DNA of 64,000 nucleotides from Bradyrhizobiaceae bacterium. GTDB taxonomy: Bacteria > Pseudomonadota > Alphaproteobacteria > Rhizobiales > Xanthobacteraceae. The stretch spans positions 278,501 through 342,500 of the forward strand of contig JADYXZ010000014.1 in the NCBI GenBank assembly GCA_020853885.1, given 5' to 3'. Positions within the stretch are counted from its first letter, which is position 1. Each line of letters opens with the position of its first letter. Of the stretch, positions 35,918 to 43,664 are shown piece after piece. The notes beneath the pieces are model-generated. The model was not told where the DNA came from. It searched no databases and worked only from the letters and a program-made list of their open reading frames with translations. A program made the translations under genes and the position numbers.

Positions 35918-36694
35918 TCAGCGCCCCTTGAAGACCGGCTTCTTCTTGTCGAGGAACGAACGAAAACCGGTCTGGAAATCCTCGGTCGCGAAACAGGCGA
36001 AGTTGTCTTCGAGCTCCGCTGCCGAGAGCGGCGCCGGATCGAGCAGCCGCCGCACAAACTTCTTGTGCCAGCGCGCGACGAGCGGCGCGCCGGCGGCGAT
36101 GCGCGCGGCAGTCGCGTACACGTCCTGCTCGACGCCCGCATCCGCCACCACGCGATTGACGATGCGCGCCCGCTCCGCCTCCGCCGCGTTGATGATCCGG
36201 CCTTCGAGCAGGATTTCCAGCACCGCCGCCGGCCCGGCGATCTGGATCAGCGGCAGCATCTCTTCGTAGGCGACGACCGCGCCAAGCCTATTCACTGGAA
36301 TGCCGAACCGCGCGCCCTCCCCGCAGATCCGCAGGTCGCAGCGCGCCACGATCTCAAGCCCGCCGCCGACGCACGGCCCCTGGATCAGCGCAATGACGGG
36401 ATGCACGCACGTCGAGATCGCTTCGAGTGCGCCGTGCACCACCTTGCCGTAAACCTTCGCCGAGGCCACGTCGTAGCGTTCGTTCTCGAACTCGGCGATG
36501 TCGGCGCCGGCGGCGAACGCATTGCCCGCCCCGCGTACCACCACGCAGCGCAATGCTTCGTCCGCCGAGAGCGCCTGGAACTCGTCCTTCAGTTGCTGCC
36601 ACATGGGCAGCGACAACGCGTTCAGCCGCCCGGGATGCTCCAGGACGACGGTCGCGATCGAGCCTTCCTTGCTGGAATAAACGCGACCCGCCAT
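35918..36694 (-). CDS. Enoyl-CoA hydratase/isomerase family protein
   Basis: A 258-residue crotonase-fold protein. The oxyanion-hole segments NAFAAGADIAEFE and QGPCVGGGLEIVARCD are present, with one catalytic Glu in GGGLEIV. The second catalytic position, normally in a GIIPGAGGT loop, is replaced by LGAVVAYEEM, so it may be an isomerase, dehalogenase or thioesterase-like member instead of a hydratase. It forms an operon with the CoA-transferase gene. Confidence 0.83.
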   Translation of the reverse strand: MAGRVYSSKEGSIATVVLEHPGRLNALSLPMWQQLKDEFQALSADEALRCVVVRGAGNAFAAGADIAEFENERYDVASAKVYGKVVHGALEAISTCVHPVIALIQGPCVGGGLEIVARCDLRICGEGARFGIPVNRLGAVVAYEEMLPLIQIAGPAAVLEILLEGRIINAAEAERARIVNRVVADAGVEQDVYATAARIAAGAPLVARWHKKFVRRLLDPAPLSAAELEDNFACFATEDFQTGFRSFLDKKKPVFKGR

Positions 36695-36755
36695 CGATGC
36701 CCCGCCTCCGGAATTTCAGCCGGCGGGGACCTTAGCGTCGATCGGGGCTTTCCGC

Positions 36756-37172
36756 CTAGCGCAGGACGGGCACGAGACCCGGATGCGCGACCATGAGCCA
36801 GGTGTCGGCTGCCGCCGCGCTGCCGTGGCCGCAATCGCCGATGGGCAGAATGCCGGCGGCATCCGCGGCCGCGAGCGGCAGGTACGTGGCCGCGTTCGCC
36901 GCCATCGTCACCCCGCCGAATTGCCAGACTGCGACAAGGCCGACGAGTAGCGCGACCACAACCGCAAGGACCATCGGCCACGGCTCGTCGCGGCGCGCCG
37001 GTGCAAGCTTCGGCGCACGTTTGGCGGGCTTGCGTCGCGCGGGCCGGCGCTTGGCGCCCTTGCGCTTCGCTGCCGCACGCCTGGTCTTTTTTGCAGACTT
37101 CTTCGCCTTCGGCTTTCTCTTCGCGCTCTTTGCAGCTTTCTTCCTGCCGCGCTTCTTCGAGGCTCTTGCCAT
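36756..37172 (-). CDS. Very basic Lys/Arg/Ala-rich protein with a membrane helix
   Basis: A 138-residue protein. Residues 1-61 are about half lysine and arginine (KKRGRKKAAKSAKRKPKAKK and similar), like histone H1 or HU-tail proteins. One hydrophobic helix spans about 67-84, followed by an alanine-rich outer segment with one cysteine (IGDCGHG). No family is recognised. The basic half could bind DNA or acidic polymers at the membrane. It stands alone, leftward. Low-complexity composition makes comparison with other proteins unreliable. Confidence 0.6.
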   Translation of the reverse strand: MARASKKRGRKKAAKSAKRKPKAKKSAKKTRRAAAKRKGAKRRPARRKPAKRAPKLAPARRDEPWPMVLAVVVALLVGLVAVWQFGGVTMAANAATYLPLAAADAAGILPIGDCGHGSAAAADTWLMVAHPGLVPVLR

Positions 37173-37336
37173 GGCGTCCCTCCCGGCTTCGGGCCATCTG
37201 GGGATCGGGCGAAGGTATAAGCCCGATGGTTAATGAAAGCTTCACGGCCCGGCGCCATCCGGCACCTCTCCCGCAAGGAGTGGCGCGCTATATTGTTTGA
37301 TATATAATGCGCTGCGAACGGGTCGAGGGAGTTTGC

Positions 37337-38212
37337 ATGTCCAAGTGCGGGATTCTAACCGAGACGATCGAGGCCATCCGCAACGCGGGAGGCGATGAGA
37401 TCGACAGGCTTGCGATCGAGCGCGTTGTCGTGGGTCTTTTCTTCACCGGCATGAAGCTTTCATCCGGCCATGTCGGCGTCTGCGCCACGCCGGTCAAGAC
37501 GATCCCCGACGCGGTCTGCTGCCCGAGCTCGACCCACGCCATGCCCTTTCCCGGCAAGATGCACGGCCGCCGCGCCGCCGACTTCCTCGACGAGGTGGAA
37601 AGGGCCGACGGAATCCGTCGCGCGGTCGGCGTCGCCGCCATGAATGCGCTTGCCGCCTTCTGCTGGGACCGCAAGCCGCATCCCGGGGTCGAGCTGCAAT
37701 CCGGCATCGATGCCTTCGACGCCGCGGGCATCGTTCCCGGTCAGACCGTGGTCGTGGTCGGCGCCTTCGTTCCCTTCCTTCGCGAGCTGAAGCGCCGCGG
37801 CAATCCCTTCTTCGTGCTGGAGCAGGACCCCGCGACGCTCAAGGCCGACGAGATGCCTTTCTACCGCCCCGCCTCCGAGTTCCCGGCCGTCGTGCCGCAG
37901 GCCGATGTCCTGTTGGTCACCGGCACGACGCTCCTCAACGACACGCTCGACGATCTCCTCGCCGCGGCGCGGCCGGACGCCTGCAAGGTCGTGGTCGGCC
38001 CGACCGTCGGCCTCGTCCCCGACGCCTATCTCCGCCGCGGCTGCGACATCCTCGGCAGCATCCAGGTCACCCGCGCCGATGAGTTTCTCGACGTGCTGAC
38101 CGAGGGCGGCTCGGGCTATCATTTCTTCGGCAAATCGGCAGACAAGGTCGTGCTGCGCGCCCGCCGCCGGGACGGTGCACGGAAAGAGCGGGACGCGCTC
38201 GCCGTGGCCTGA
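37337..38212 (+). CDS. DUF364-family protein (putative heavy-metal chelation domain)
   Basis: A 291-residue protein. The N-terminal half (DUF4213-like, about 1-90) has VVGLFFTGMKLSSGHVGVC; the C-terminal half (about 120-260) has VVVVGAFVPFLRELKRRGNPFFVLEQDP and the conserved TGTTLLNDTLDDLL. ATG 37337 follows GAGGGA at good spacing; an ATG at 37307 lies in an AT-rich promoter-like tract. The family occurs near metal and molybdenum genes, but no reaction is known. It precedes the PaaX-type regulator and the molybdoenzyme operon on the same strand. Confidence 0.78.
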   Translation: MSKCGILTETIEAIRNAGGDEIDRLAIERVVVGLFFTGMKLSSGHVGVCATPVKTIPDAVCCPSSTHAMPFPGKMHGRRAADFLDEVERADGIRRAVGVAAMNALAAFCWDRKPHPGVELQSGIDAFDAAGIVPGQTVVVVGAFVPFLRELKRRGNPFFVLEQDPATLKADEMPFYRPASEFPAVVPQADVLLVTGTTLLNDTLDDLLAAARPDACKVVVGPTVGLVPDAYLRRGCDILGSIQVTRADEFLDVLTEGGSGYHFFGKSADKVVLRARRRDGARKERDALAVA

Positions 38213-38251
38213 CGCGGGCGCGCGCCGAAACGATCGTGCTATGACGGCCCG

Positions 38252-39217
38252 ATGGCGGCGCGGCATTCCCGACATAACGGCATGGTTGCCCGGCTCCTTC
38301 GGCGCCTGAAGCCGAAGGCCAAGTCGGTCATCATCACCGTCTATGGCGATTCCATCACGCATCACGGCGGCTGCGCCTGGCTCGGCAGCCTGATCCGGCT
38401 GGTCGCGCCGCTCGGGCTCAACGAACGCGTGGTCCGCACCTCGGTCTTTCGCCTCGTGCGGGAGGACTGGCTCGTCGCCGAGCAGATCGGCCGCCGCAGC
38501 TACTACCGGCTGACCGAGAGCGGCCGCCGCCGCGTCGATGCCGCACACGGCCGCATCTATCACCGGGCGCGCCGTCCCTGGGACCGCCGCTGGACCTTCG
38601 TCATCACGCAGGCTGCCGCGGCGCGGCGCAAGGCGCTGCACGATGACCTGCGCTGGCAGGGCTTCGGGCAGCTCGCGAGCGGCGTCATGCTGCACCCGGA
38701 TCCGGACGAGGCGGACCTTCGCGCGCTCTTGGCCGGCGCAGGCGCCGAGCGGCAGGTGCTGGTGATGCGCGCGACGGCCGAATCTCCGGACGGCGCGCTG
38801 CGCGAAGTCATCCATCGCGCCTGGGACATGCGGCGGCTCGCCGTCGACTATACGGCCTTCCTCTCCACCTTCCGGCCGGTCGCGGAGGCGCTGGGCGCAG
38901 CCGGCAAGCTCGACCCCGAGACCTGCTTCGCCGTGCGCACGCTCCTGATGCACGCCTATCGCCGCGTGCTCTTGCGCGATCCCAAGCTGCCCGAGGAACT
39001 GCTCGAGCCCGACTGGCCCGGCACCGCGGCGCGGCTCCTGTGCCGCGACCTCTACCGGCTCGTGCAGGCGCCGGCGGAGCAGCACCTGATGGCGGAACTG
39101 GAGACCCCCGCCGGCGGAGCGCCGGCGGCGTATCTGTCCTATTTCAGCCGCTTCGGCGGGCTCGACGGCCCCGCCGAATATGATACGAAAATTGCTTTGA
39201 TCGGCAAAAAATTGTAA
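38252..39217 (+). CDS. PaaX-family transcriptional regulator
   Basis: A 321-residue protein colinear with E. coli PaaX: ITVYGDSITHHGGCAWLGSLIRL at the start, the winged helix NERVVRTSVFRLVREDWLVAEQIGRRSYYRLTESG, and the C-terminal CFAVRTLLMHAYRRVLLRDPKLPEELLEPDWPGTAARLLC. PaaX represses phenylacetate genes and is released by phenylacetyl-CoA. ATG 38252 or 38282 could be the start; the former lies 39 bases after the DUF364 gene. Its position before a molybdoenzyme operon suggests a CoA thioester signal for that operon. Confidence 0.88.
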   Translation: MAARHSRHNGMVARLLRRLKPKAKSVIITVYGDSITHHGGCAWLGSLIRLVAPLGLNERVVRTSVFRLVREDWLVAEQIGRRSYYRLTESGRRRVDAAHGRIYHRARRPWDRRWTFVITQAAAARRKALHDDLRWQGFGQLASGVMLHPDPDEADLRALLAGAGAERQVLVMRATAESPDGALREVIHRAWDMRRLAVDYTAFLSTFRPVAEALGAAGKLDPETCFAVRTLLMHAYRRVLLRDPKLPEELLEPDWPGTAARLLCRDLYRLVQAPAEQHLMAELETPAGGAPAAYLSYFSRFGGLDGPAEYDTKIALIGKKL

Positions 39218-39334
39218 TATATTATCGTCCTGCTCGGAAGTTGATCAAAGACAAAGAGCCCGGCGCCGGCAGCGACTATCGCTCGGTGCCAAACAGCCGG
39301 CCCGGCCAAGGGCCGCACACAAACGGGGCAGGAG

Positions 39335-42097
39335 ATGCGATCGGAAAAGGGCGGCGCAGCCGCCGTGCAGCAATCGGTTCCGACCCTTTGTTACAATTGC
39401 GTCGCCGGGCCGGACTTCATGCGGGTGATCGTCGAGGACGGCGTCGCCACGCGCATCGAGCCGAACCACGACGCGGTCGGCATCCACCCCGGCGGTGGCC
39501 GCCCCTGCGTGCGCGCCTACGGGCTCGTGCAGAAGACCTACAATCCGCACCGCGTCCGCCAGCCGATGAAGCGGACCAATCCGAAGAAGGGCCGCGATGA
39601 GGATCCCGGCTTCGTGCCGATCTCCTGGGACGAGGCGCTCGACGCCATCGCCGCGCGCCTCAAGGACATCCAGAGCCGCGGCCTGCTCGACGAGGCGGGC
39701 CTGCCGCGCGTCGCCGCCTCCTTCGGTCATGGCGGCACGCCGCGCAGCTACATGGGTTCGTTCCCCGCCTTCATGTCGGCCTGGGGCCCGATCGATTTCA
39801 GCTTCGGCTCCGGCCAGGGTGTCAAGTGCACCCACTCCGAGCATCTCTATGGCGAGTACTGGCATCGCGCCTTCACCGTCAGCGCCGACACGGTACTGAC
39901 CAATCTCGTCGTCTCCTTCGGCTCCAACAACGAGGTCACCGGCGGTGTGTGCGCAGTGCGCCGCCATGCCGACGCGCGCATCCGCGGCGTCAAGCGCATC
40001 CAGATCGAGCCGCATCTGTCGGCGACCGCCGCCTGCTCGGCGGAATGGGTGCCGATCAAGCCGAAGACCGATGCCGCTTTCATGCTGGCCATGATCCATG
40101 TGCTGCTGCATGAAACGCCGCGCGCGTCCCTCGATCTCCCCTTCCTGCGCGACCGCACGTCGTCGCCCTATCTGGTCGGGCCGAACGGCTACTATCTGCG
40201 CGAGCCGGCGAGCGGCAAGCCGCTGGTGTGGGATGAAAGAACGAACCGCCCGGTCCCCTACGACGCGCCGGATGCCGTGCCCACGTTGGAAGGCGAATTC
40301 ACGGTGCCGCTTGCGGTCAGCCGGCTCGCCGACCAGGAAGTCGTGCGGCACGAGAATGCCGCCGCACGCACGGCCTTCACCGCCACGGTCGAAACCATGC
40401 GGCGCTACTCGCCGGAATGGGCGAGCGAGATCTGCGGCGTCGCCGCGGCGAAGATCCGCCACGTCGCCAACGAATACGTGTCGAACGCCCATGTGGGCGA
40501 AACGATCGAGATCGAGGGTCGCACGCTGCCGTTCCGCCCCGTGGCGGTGACGCTCGGCAAGACCGTCAACAACGGCTGGGGCGCCTTCGAGTGCTGCTGG
40601 TCGCGCACGGTGCTGGCGACGCTCGTGGGCGCACTCGAAGTGCCGGGCGGGACGCTCGGCACCACGGTCCGCCTCAACAAGGGCCACGACAACCGCCTCG
40701 TCAGCGTGGTGCCGGGCGAGGACGGCTTCATGGTGTCCTCGCTCAACCCGACAGGTCCCGCCGACTGGAAGGCGAAGCCCACCGGCCGCAATGCGCACCG
40801 GACGCTGGTGCCGATCGTCGGCAATTCCGCCTGGAGCCAGGCGCTCGGCCCCGCGCACCTGCCCTGGCTGTTCATGGACAAGTCGCCGGAGGAATGGCCG
40901 CAGCAGCGCGCGCCCGAACTCTGGATCACCTTCCGCACCAATCCGGCGGTCGCCTTCTGGGACACGGCGAAGCTGACCCGCGCCATCGCCAAGATGCCCT
41001 TCGTCGTGGCGATCGCCTACACCTTCGACGAAACCAACCACATGGCGGACATTCTCCTGCCCGAAGCCGCCGATCTGGAAAGCACGCAGCTCGTGCCGAT
41101 CGGCGGCACGAAGTTCATCGAGCAGTTCTGGGAATATCAGGGCGTCGCCCTGCGCCAGAAGGTGGTCGAGCCCGAAGGCGATGCGCGCGACTTCACCTGG
41201 ATCGCCACCGAGCTCGCCCGCCGCACCGGGCTGATCGAGAAGTACAATGCCGCGATCAATCGCGGCGCCATCGGCTCGCCGCTTAAGGGCGAGAGCTACG
41301 ACTTCTCGCTCCCCACGGATCAGGTCCACGATCCCGACGCCATCTGGGACGCGGTGTGCAAGGCATCCACGGCGACGCTCTCCCACGGCAAGGAAGTGCG
41401 GGACCTCGCCTGGATGAAGGAGCACGGCTTCTTCGTCGTGCCGTTCAAGCGCACCGACTGGTATCTCTATCCGAGTCTCGCCGACCAGAACCTGCGCTTC
41501 GAGCTGCCCTATCAGGAGCGGCTGATGCGCGTCGGCGAGGAGTTGCGCCGCCGCCTGCACGAGCAGGGCATTCACTGGTGGGACGAGCAGCTCAGCGAAT
41601 ATCAGGCGCTGCCGGAATACCACGACGTGCCCGGCCGCTGGGTCAAGGCGGTCGAACACCATGGCGGACGGCCCGAGGACTTTCCGCTCTGGGGCATCAC
41701 CACCAAGACCATGTTCTATTCCGCCGGCAACAATTCCGGCGTGCCGCTGATGCACGAGGTCGGCCAGAACGTCCGCGGCCATGGCAGCATCATCCTCAAT
41801 GCGGCGACGGCTGCGAAGCTCGGCATCGCGCGCGGCGACTGGATCGAGGTCCGCTCCATCGTCGCCGCCACGCGCGGCCGCGCCGAGCCGGTACAGGGCT
41901 GCCATCCCGACACCATCGTCATTCCGGGACAGCACGAGCACTGGAAGACGCCCTTCGCCAAGGAACTGAAGTTTCCGTCGCTCAACACGGTCACGCAGAT
42001 GTCGATGGAGCTCACCGATGCCACCGGCTCGGGCGCGGACGTCGTCCGCGTGTCGGTGCGCAAGGTCGACGGGCCGGGAAAGGCGGGCCGGCCATGA
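39335..42097 (+). CDS. Molybdopterin oxidoreductase catalytic subunit, phenylacetyl-CoA:acceptor oxidoreductase-like
   Basis: A 920-residue DMSO-reductase-family subunit. The N-terminal iron-sulfur motif is C19-YN-C22 then C58; the third cysteine of the usual CxxCxxxC is replaced by proline. C165 (GVKCTHSEHLYGE) is a candidate molybdenum ligand. Molybdopterin dinucleotide-binding segments follow (VVSFGSNNEVTGG, and the C-terminal dinucleotide domain with GVPLMHEVGQNVRGHGS). No Tat signal is seen, so the enzyme faces the cytoplasm. Its stop overlaps the iron-sulfur subunit (ATGA). The phenylacetyl-CoA oxidoreductase label rests on the subunit set and nearby PaaX; other cytoplasmic molybdoenzymes remain possible. 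Confidence 0.72.
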   Translation: MRSEKGGAAAVQQSVPTLCYNCVAGPDFMRVIVEDGVATRIEPNHDAVGIHPGGGRPCVRAYGLVQKTYNPHRVRQPMKRTNPKKGRDEDPGFVPISWDEALDAIAARLKDIQSRGLLDEAGLPRVAASFGHGGTPRSYMGSFPAFMSAWGPIDFSFGSGQGVKCTHSEHLYGEYWHRAFTVSADTVLTNLVVSFGSNNEVTGGVCAVRRHADARIRGVKRIQIEPHLSATAACSAEWVPIKPKTDAAFMLAMIHVLLHETPRASLDLPFLRDRTSSPYLVGPNGYYLREPASGKPLVWDERTNRPVPYDAPDAVPTLEGEFTVPLAVSRLADQEVVRHENAAARTAFTATVETMRRYSPEWASEICGVAAAKIRHVANEYVSNAHVGETIEIEGRTLPFRPVAVTLGKTVNNGWGAFECCWSRTVLATLVGALEVPGGTLGTTVRLNKGHDNRLVSVVPGEDGFMVSSLNPTGPADWKAKPTGRNAHRTLVPIVGNSAWSQALGPAHLPWLFMDKSPEEWPQQRAPELWITFRTNPAVAFWDTAKLTRAIAKMPFVVAIAYTFDETNHMADILLPEAADLESTQLVPIGGTKFIEQFWEYQGVALRQKVVEPEGDARDFTWIATELARRTGLIEKYNAAINRGAIGSPLKGESYDFSLPTDQVHDPDAIWDAVCKASTATLSHGKEVRDLAWMKEHGFFVVPFKRTDWYLYPSLADQNLRFELPYQERLMRVGEELRRRLHEQGIHWWDEQLSEYQALPEYHDVPGRWVKAVEHHGGRPEDFPLWGITTKTMFYSAGNNSGVPLMHEVGQNVRGHGSIILNAATAAKLGIARGDWIEVRSIVAATRGRAEPVQGCHPDTIVIPGQHEHWKTPFAKELKFPSLNTVTQMSMELTDATGSGADVVRVSVRKVDGPGKAGRP

Positions 42098-42747
42098 CCC
42101 GCTATGTCATGGTGGCCGACCTCCGGCGCTGCGTCGGCTGCCAGGCCTGCACCGCCGCCTGCAAGGAAGCGAACGCGACCCCGCCCGGCGTGCAATGGCG
42201 ACGCGTGCTCGACATCGAGGTCGGCGAATATCCCGACGTGAAGCGCGTCTATGTGCCGACCGGCTGTCAGCACTGCGCCGATCCGCCCTGCATGCATGTC
42301 TGTCCCACGACCGCCACCCGCCAGCGCGCCGACGGCATCGTGACCATCGACTACGATCTCTGCATCGGCTGCGCCTATTGCGCCGTTGCCTGCCCCTATG
42401 AGGCGCGCTTCAAGGTGGACCATCCGAAGTTCGCTTTCGGCGAGGAGGCGTCGGTTTCCGAACAGGCGCGCTTCGACGAGAAGAAGATCGGCGTCGCGAC
42501 CAAATGCACCTTCTGCGTCGACCGCATCGATTCCGGCTGCGCCAAGGGCCTCGTGCCGGGCCGCGACCCCGACGCGACGCCGGTCTGCGTCAATACCTGC
42601 ATCTCCGGCGCGCTCGCCTTCGGCGACATCGAGGATCCCGATAGCAACGTGTCGCACCTGCTCGCGGAGAACAAGTGGTTCCGCATGCACGAGGAGGCCG
42701 GCACGGCTCCGGGCTTCTATTACTTGTGGGACAAGGAGGCGCCATGA
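42094..42747 (+). CDS. Iron-sulfur electron-transfer subunit, DmsB/PadC-like
   Basis: A 217-residue protein with four [4Fe-4S] binding groups: CVGCQACTAACK at the N-terminus, CQHCADPPCMHVCP, CIGCAYCAVACPY, and CTFCVDRI with a later CVNTC. Such subunits carry electrons from the molybdenum site to the membrane. It overlaps the catalytic subunit by ATGA and runs into the membrane subunit with another ATGA overlap, so stoichiometric translation is likely. Confidence 0.9.
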   Translation: MTRYVMVADLRRCVGCQACTAACKEANATPPGVQWRRVLDIEVGEYPDVKRVYVPTGCQHCADPPCMHVCPTTATRQRADGIVTIDYDLCIGCAYCAVACPYEARFKVDHPKFAFGEEASVSEQARFDEKKIGVATKCTFCVDRIDSGCAKGLVPGRDPDATPVCVNTCISGALAFGDIEDPDSNVSHLLAENKWFRMHEEAGTAPGFYYLWDKEAP

Positions 42748-43601
42748 AGCAGGTGGTCCAGGCAAAGCTGCAGCGTTACTGGGACCTGCGCGCGGCGGGC
42801 AATTTCAGCTTCGGCGGCACCGGCAGCGGGCTGATCATTGCCGCAGCACTCGCCTTCGCCGTCGGCGCGCCCGCTCTCGCCGTGGTCGTGGCGATTGTCC
42901 TCGGGCTCGGCCTGATCGGCCTCGGTCTCTTCTGCGTCTGGCTCGAGATCGGCCGGCCGTGGCGCGCGATCAATGTCTTCTTCCATCCGCATACTTCATG
43001 GATGACGCGCGAGGCGCTCTTGGTGCCGCCGCTGATGGCGGCCGGCGCGGCGGCCGTTCTGTTCGACATCCGTTTCGTCTTTCTCGCAGCACTTTTCGCG
43101 GCAGGATTCCTCTATTGCCAGGCGCGTATGCTGCATGCATCGCGCGGCATTCCCGCGTGGTGCCAGAAGGAAACCGTGCCCCTGATCCTGTCGACGGGCG
43201 TAGCCGAAGGCATCGGCCTCTATCTCGTGATCGGTCTCGTGATCGCTGCGGCGCCGCCGGCGATGATCGCCGCGGCTCTTCTCGCAGCCGTTCTGCGCGA
43301 GGCCGCGCGTGAAGCCTACCGCCGCGGCGTCATTGCGGCGAAGGCGCCGGAGGGCACGCTGGCCTGGTTCTCGTTGCGCGAGGAAAAGCTGCTGACCGCC
43401 GCACGCTATCTTGCCATTGCGCTGCTCGCGCTGGCGTTCGCCGGCCTCGTTCCGGCCGCGCTCGGCGGCCTCCTCGTCGTTGCGACCGGATGGGGACTGA
43501 AGGTCATGCTGATCACCCGCGCCGCCTTCATGCGCGGCCACACGATTCAATACACGCCGGCGCGCGGGCGCGACTCGAGCCATGCGGTGATGCCGTCGTA
43601 A
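42744..43601 (+). CDS. Membrane anchor subunit, DmsC/PadD-like
   Basis: A 285-residue protein with about seven hydrophobic helices and the opening QRYWDLRAAGNFSFGGTGSG, which I associate with the PadD-like anchor of phenylacetyl-CoA oxidoreductases. AAGGAGG lies 6 bases before the ATG and the start overlaps the upstream stop (ATGA). It should bind quinone and anchor the complex to the inner membrane. A strong hairpin terminator follows the stop. Confidence 0.8.
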   Translation: MKQVVQAKLQRYWDLRAAGNFSFGGTGSGLIIAAALAFAVGAPALAVVVAIVLGLGLIGLGLFCVWLEIGRPWRAINVFFHPHTSWMTREALLVPPLMAAGAAAVLFDIRFVFLAALFAAGFLYCQARMLHASRGIPAWCQKETVPLILSTGVAEGIGLYLVIGLVIAAAPPAMIAAALLAAVLREAAREAYRRGVIAAKAPEGTLAWFSLREEKLLTAARYLAIALLALAFAGLVPAALGGLLVVATGWGLKVMLITRAAFMRGHTIQYTPARGRDSSHAVMPS

Positions 43602-43603
43602 GT

Positions 43604-43644
43604 TGGGCGCGGGACCGATGGCCCCGCGCCCATTCTCTTGCTCT
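43604..43644. terminator. Terminator after the molybdoenzyme operon
   Basis: A perfect 10-bp stem (TGGGCGCGGG 43604-43613 / CCCGCGCCCA 43623-43632) with a 9-base loop is followed by TTCTCTTGCTCT on the plus strand. It lies between the convergent operon end and the TonB receptor gene and may serve both. Confidence 0.75.
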
Positions 43645-43664
43645 GCAGATTCACCGCTGGCGGA

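Noticed and set aside
39245..41941. Long open frame on the minus strand across the molybdoenzyme catalytic gene
   Set aside because: It mirrors the codon bias of the real gene in a GC-rich genome. Its translation is rich in Ala, Arg, Gly and Asp with no domain, whereas the plus-strand protein has clear family motifs.
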